From the NCBI GenBank assembly GCA_030248065.1, contig JASAMV010004953.1:62001-126000 (forward strand): DNA of 64,000 bases, written 5' to 3'. Both the position numbers and the translations under genes were made by a program. Positions 59,478 through 64,000 of this stretch are shown here, piece by piece. Numbering within the stretch: position 1 is the first letter of the stretch; each line of letters opens with the position of its first letter. The notes under the pieces are model-generated. The model did not search any database, had not been told where the DNA came from, and was given only the letters and a program-made list of their open reading frames with translations. Source of the DNA: Rhynchonema sp. JSB1_4. Lineage: Eukaryota > Nematoda > Chromadorea > Monhysterida > Xyalidae.

Positions 59478-60245
59478 AACTGCACAAAGGTTCACGCCCC
59501 TACGTGGAGCAACTCACACTGATTGGGTAGTTTGTTGATGACCAATTAGGGACCATTGCCAGAATGCATCGCGCCTTTTGATGCTATTTGGATTTGTGCT
59601 TTTTCTTTCTTATTAAACGTTCTGGAATAAATTGTATAAATTATCAGGAATTACGAAGTACACACAATGTCCCACAGCACGTTTTGTAGTTCGAAACTAC
59701 AACGGGCCCCGATGTAGCGCTTTATATTGCTTGTTATTCTGTCTGCCGCGTAATCCAAGTTGGAGATTTGAAAAAAAAAGATATTTGGTATTCAAGCACG
59801 AGCATGTAAAATGAAACGAAGCCTTTCCCAATGCGATGAAATTTTGCGTAGACCTGGAGGGCCAGGCCACACAAGTTGAGTCTTGTCAAACTAGCGTGAG
59901 TTTTCATTTTGAACTCAAGCAATATAAGTATGTAATGATGCATTATATCGCTTAGCACTATCGTGTTTAGCTCCGATTTTTCACTGGCGTTTTGGCCCAC
60001 AACAAAGAGGCTGGGTGGACTGTGTGGTCAACAGTGCCCTAGCTGTTCGTCAATTCAGCCAGGATCCATTGGGATGTACTCTTTCGTTTTTTCTTCCAAT
60101 AAATACCCGAGGAGGTTCTCTCGTACCTTTACATCTCTGAGAGAGAAGTGATGTGTCAGGCTGCTTTTGTAACAATTTCTAAATCATTATGCGTTTTGCT
60201 TCAGCTTTCTAGCTTTTGTATGCAGCATAGACAGACGACATCTTA
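59478..60245. other. Non-coding stretch
   Basis: No exon or repeat family recognised. Confidence 0.4.
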
Positions 60246-60506
60246 AGGTGGAGTTATACTTGTCCTCATGTGGACATTTTGTCCGCATGGACAAAACTTT
60301 GTATTGATCATATTTTGCAATTGGTTGGCGCAATAGCTTCGAAAACTGTAACAATTGTTGAGCAGGTCTGTGGGAACAACTATGTACGTACACACATACA
60401 GTATGCTGGTCAAAGCTGAAGTTTCAACAATTGACAAAATACGACCCGAACAAAGATTTGTCCATGCGGACAACATGTTCACATGAGGACAAGTATAACT
60501 CCACCT
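60246..60506. mobile_element. MITE with AGGTGGAGTTATACTTG ends and TTA duplication
   Basis: Arms AGGTGGAGTTATACTTGTCC and its complement bound 261 bp; TTA occurs on both flanks (60243-60245 and 60507-60509). Three-base duplications of this kind are typical of PIF/Harbinger elements. Confidence 0.85.
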
Positions 60507-60509
60507 TTA

Positions 60510-61804
60510 CATAGATGTTGACTGCAAAATAATAAACCATGATAATCACGGATACGCGTGTGTCTGCGTTTTATGTGGCATGTCCATGTGGTACGGAAAT
60601 ACTCCAAGCTTCCCTTCGCCCGGTCGTGCATTAAAGGTACCCAAAGTTTGTCCTGCGTTGTACGGGCTCTGCTCAGTCATGACGGTGTTGAGTTTCTTTC
60701 TCGCACTGATCTAAGTTGCTTTCACATTACCCGGAACTAACTGAAAGTGGTCCATTCTGCTGTTGGATGTTAATCAATGGTAAAGAAAATGAAGCTGGGC
60801 CGACAATTTTGGACTGTAGCAGGAACAAAAAAAAATGTAAGGCTTCGGCGTTTATGACCTTGTTTCGGTGCAGTCAGCCTAATCCGACGAGTAATTGGGC
60901 GTTTTTATTAGGCGCACAACTAAAATAAGCGACGGTTACGGTCCACAATTTCAAAATTTTGTATTCCAGAGGCTCGCGCATGGCGCCTGAAAATCACTGA
61001 AATCAATGCTTTTGTGTTCACATTTTTGTTGCACGTGTGACCTTACGCTATGGATGTCCCGGAGCGGTATTTTGCACTCCAGTGGGTGCCACACTAGTTT
61101 GTGACCAATGACCACAAAGTACTCAAGCATGGCTCTCTGTGGTGGCGCCGACGAAGGCCGTTGGGTTAGGGTGGACCGAAGTCAAGTGGTGTGACTGCTC
61201 AGTGCTCGAATGTCTCTTTGCTCCGCTTGGCTGGTCCGATTACCGATGTTGTTAGCGAATCCTTCGGCTAAATACCGTTTCGCGTTGTCGGTCGAGAGTC
61301 AAATAACCCATGCATACGCCCATTTTAAAAGAAGCTGAGTAAAACATTGTGTTTGGCCTTGGCCCCAACTGATGCAGTACCCACTTGAGCGCAAAATGTA
61401 CTCAGGGACATCCCTCAGGGACTTAAGGTAAACGTGCAATAAAAAATGTGAGCACAAAAACATTGATTGCAGCCCTTTTCGGGAGCCAGGCACCAGCTTC
61501 GGGAGTACACTACAATTTATCTTCGATTTATTGTTTTTCCACCAAAAACATTTTCCGCGTAGTTATTTACCTCCACCTGATTTTTGTGTTATGCCCTTGA
61601 CTGCAAGACAATGTGCATATACTCGCAGGTCCGTACAAGTACCGTACGGAAACTGTACAAGGTGAAGGGGAGTACCGACCCCGTGTTTAAACCTAATCTG
61701 TATGCAATCGTCGCGCAATTTCGGTACACCAGATTACTGTATGTCGGCAAACAAGTTCCAGCTTCGAAGACCGCATCAAAATGAAATGAGTATACTTCCG
61801 TATA
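60510..61804. other. Non-coding stretch
   Basis: No supported exon. Short frames show no family features. Confidence 0.4.
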
Positions 61805-62022
61805 CAGTTCCGGGTGCAATTCTAGGCTGAAAGTTGAAGTCGCGTGCACGCGCGTGCACGTAACTTCCTAGTGCTAAAACATAGGCAGCGCACGCACAAA
61901 ACCTCGCGTGAACGCGACGCGAAGTTACTTCGACTTTTGCCTATACTTTGCACTGTTTCGCACGCGCGTGCACGCGCGTGCACGCGACTTCAACTTTCAG
62001 CCTAGAATTGCACCCGGTACTG
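61805..62022. mobile_element. MITE with CAGTTCCGGGTGCAATTC ends and TA duplication
   Basis: Second complete copy of the 4028-4334 family, 218 bp, flanked by TA on both sides. The interior is almost wholly GCGTGCACGC palindromes. Confidence 0.85.
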
Positions 62023-64000
62023 TATTTTTTCATGCGCGCACAATAAAACTCAGAGAGAAACATTTCATCCAGTATCTTTCAAGCAAGTTTTGACTTGATT
62101 AGGCGAATCCCTGCGCATCATTATCTTTCGCTGTGATTGTTTTCTTGCATCGCTTGGGTCGTGGGTCACGCACTGCTGAATTGCCGGTACGTAATTCGTT
62201 TCGATGTCGTGCTTTAGACACATATATTTTTTCACACAATTACTACATGACAGAGAAAACACTAGGTACTCCACCAACATCTTTTTTTACTCACTGACAT
62301 TACCCAAAGTCCCAGACGGATGTAATTTTGCAACAAACCTCCTTGCGATCAAGGACAAGCTTTGCTGCCTTGCCTCGTATACTGTAGCAAATCCGAAAAC
62401 AGCACTTTGATCTAATTATACAGTGTTATTTCAGTATCCGCATTTCCTTTCCTTTCCATGGTAAAAGCACTATAACTTATGTATACGGCGCGCATACGTT
62501 GAGCGATCAAGGTGATTTCTAGCCACTAGAGCGCTATGATTCCCGGCAATAATCGCTCAAAATACCATCAAGTCAGTCAGTCAAACCGCATTTTTGTAAA
62601 CAAGTGGGCGTTCTATGAAGGTCCAGGCTCACCAATGCGCAATGCTTTCATCGTCAGCTTGGCCCGACATGTAGGTCTCTGGTGGCAAAAAGTAATGAAC
62701 ACCATATTTCATATAAAGCGTCGATGGAGAACTGGACCACCGCACGCACCATTTGGGATACAGTTCCGGAGCCGAAAAAACAGAAACCAGTTTCAAATTT
62801 ATGTATCCCACAAAGGTATAAAAATGGCTGTAAAATTCAATATCTCCACATGCATCTTTGGATTGTGCTAAATTTTATCACAATCAATGTCCCGTGTACG
62901 GTCGCTGTGTTCGAGCGAAGCAATCCGGTATCAAGGAGAACATTTTCAGAATTTCTAGTTTTCGCGTCTTTGTTTCGATTCAGGGACCCCTTTGGTCGAA
63001 TATTGGTGCCCAGACCGACACAAATGTGATTACGATTTTGACCATGTGGCTAAATGTGGGAAAAAGACGTGTCAATCGTGGACAACTTATAAGTAGCCCG
63101 AAAAGTGCAGTTCTAAAAAACTGAAACCTCAGGCAGTGTAACATTCTTGATTGCCTGGCTTGACACGTTGTGTACGAATTAAACACGCATAATGTCTGGC
63201 ATTGACCAAATTTAAATTCAAGAAAACAGTAATTGTGGCTGCAGTACATAAGCACTTGTCACATGAAAACACCACTATCTGCAGCAAATGTGCTGTCATT
63301 ATTTTTGTGCCAGTACTTTCCACACCCCGGAACACGGATGCTTGAAATTATTTGATCCTTTCCCGTTTGACACACAACGGATGTCGGCGAGAGTACCTCT
63401 TGGGTGTATCATGCGTGTGTGAGAGCACATTCATTCCCACGCTATGTTTATATACACATTTGGGGTCGGCTGGCTGCAGAGCTACTGCGAAAAAAGTGTA
63501 ATCATCGCAAACCATCAATCAAGCCACATGATCAAAGATAATGTGCAATAGCTGTTAGGTTGTATGTTGCGCATAGGTTTCTAGCAGGAACTGGTGTGAA
63601 CTGGATTTTTGGGCCCCCGCCCCCTACTCCCATGGGTACCATTTTCGGCATTATTAATGCTCCGGTGTACCCTTGTCATGTGGGTCAAGCCTGACAGTAG
63701 CCAGAAATAATTTACCGGTACCTAGTGGTGTGCCCAAGCTGGGGTGCTGACTATACACATCACATCAGCCGGGATACTTTAGAGGTAAATAGAGATCAAC
63801 GCGATACATGAATGCTTGACGTAGAAACAGAAAGGCGCAAAACAGAATTGCGCTTTTCCATCTCAGAATCAAACCAAATTAATAGAACAAGCTGGGCTGG
63901 AGAGTAAGGGAGAAACATTACTTGGTCTGCCATTGAGCTATAAATACGCAGTGATTTGGGCAATATCATGATCGTGCATTAGGTATATGGTACATACCTT
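62023..64000. other. Non-coding stretch at the window end
   Basis: AT-rich. Plus-strand frames at 62536-62871 and 62682-63029 overlap one another and show no protein family. No repeat with clear borders was recognised. Confidence 0.35.

Overview
This window is nuclear DNA from an animal, most likely an invertebrate; I cannot name the species. The genes are split by short GT-AG introns. Several belong to animal or animal-elaborated families: an ASB8-like SOCS-box ankyrin protein, a Nanos zinc finger protein, an N-terminal ubiquitin conjugase (UBE2W), a BIG/ARFGEF-type Sec7 exchange factor, APRT and a two-HMG-box protein. No bacterial operons, rRNA, CRISPR array or convincing tRNA gene was seen.

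Layout. 0-3 kb: no supported gene. 3.07-5.82 kb (-): asb8, five exons, with MITE clusters beside its exons. 7.28-10.17 kb (+): a small Cys-rich gene whose second intron is packed with hAT-type MITEs. 11.6-12.86 kb (+): ube2w, five exons. 14.41-14.96 kb (+): an intronless gene resembling bacterial pyrimidine-dimer DNA glycosylases. 15.41-19.63 kb (+): nanos, eight exons, with two hAT MITEs in one intron. 20.04-31.19 kb (-): an APRT locus made of one first exon, a complete set of exons 2-5 and, downstream, a second diverged set of exons 2-5 with no visible first exon. Its 8.3-kb intron 1 holds a 2-kb Tc1-like foldback element, a young LTR retrotransposon, a MITE and a 0.8-kb minisatellite. 32.0-33.0 kb (-): two-HMG-box gene. 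33.3-34.4 kb (-): exons of an unrecognised gene. 36.5-52.6 kb (-): a BIG-type Arf-GEF in 38 phase-consistent exons (about 1,774 aa). 53.9-54.6 kb (+): a Lys-rich intronless ORF between 80-bp direct repeats. 55.6-57.35 kb (-): 3' part of a gene with mesothelin/otoancorin-like repeats. 57.4-64 kb: mostly non-coding, with three foldback elements.

Repeats. hAT-type MITEs with 8-bp target duplications dominate and are sometimes nested in one another. TA-duplicating Tc1/mariner-like MITEs, several palindromic MITE families and one LTR element complete the set. The LTR element landed in the last bases of a MITE.

The genes do not form one pathway. They cover ubiquitin attachment (asb8, ube2w), germ line RNA control (nanos), purine salvage (aprt), DNA repair (glycosylase), chromatin or mitochondrial DNA packaging (HMG) and trans-Golgi traffic (BIG). 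Exon limits were read by eye from splice sites, reading phase and recalled family similarity; no search was run.
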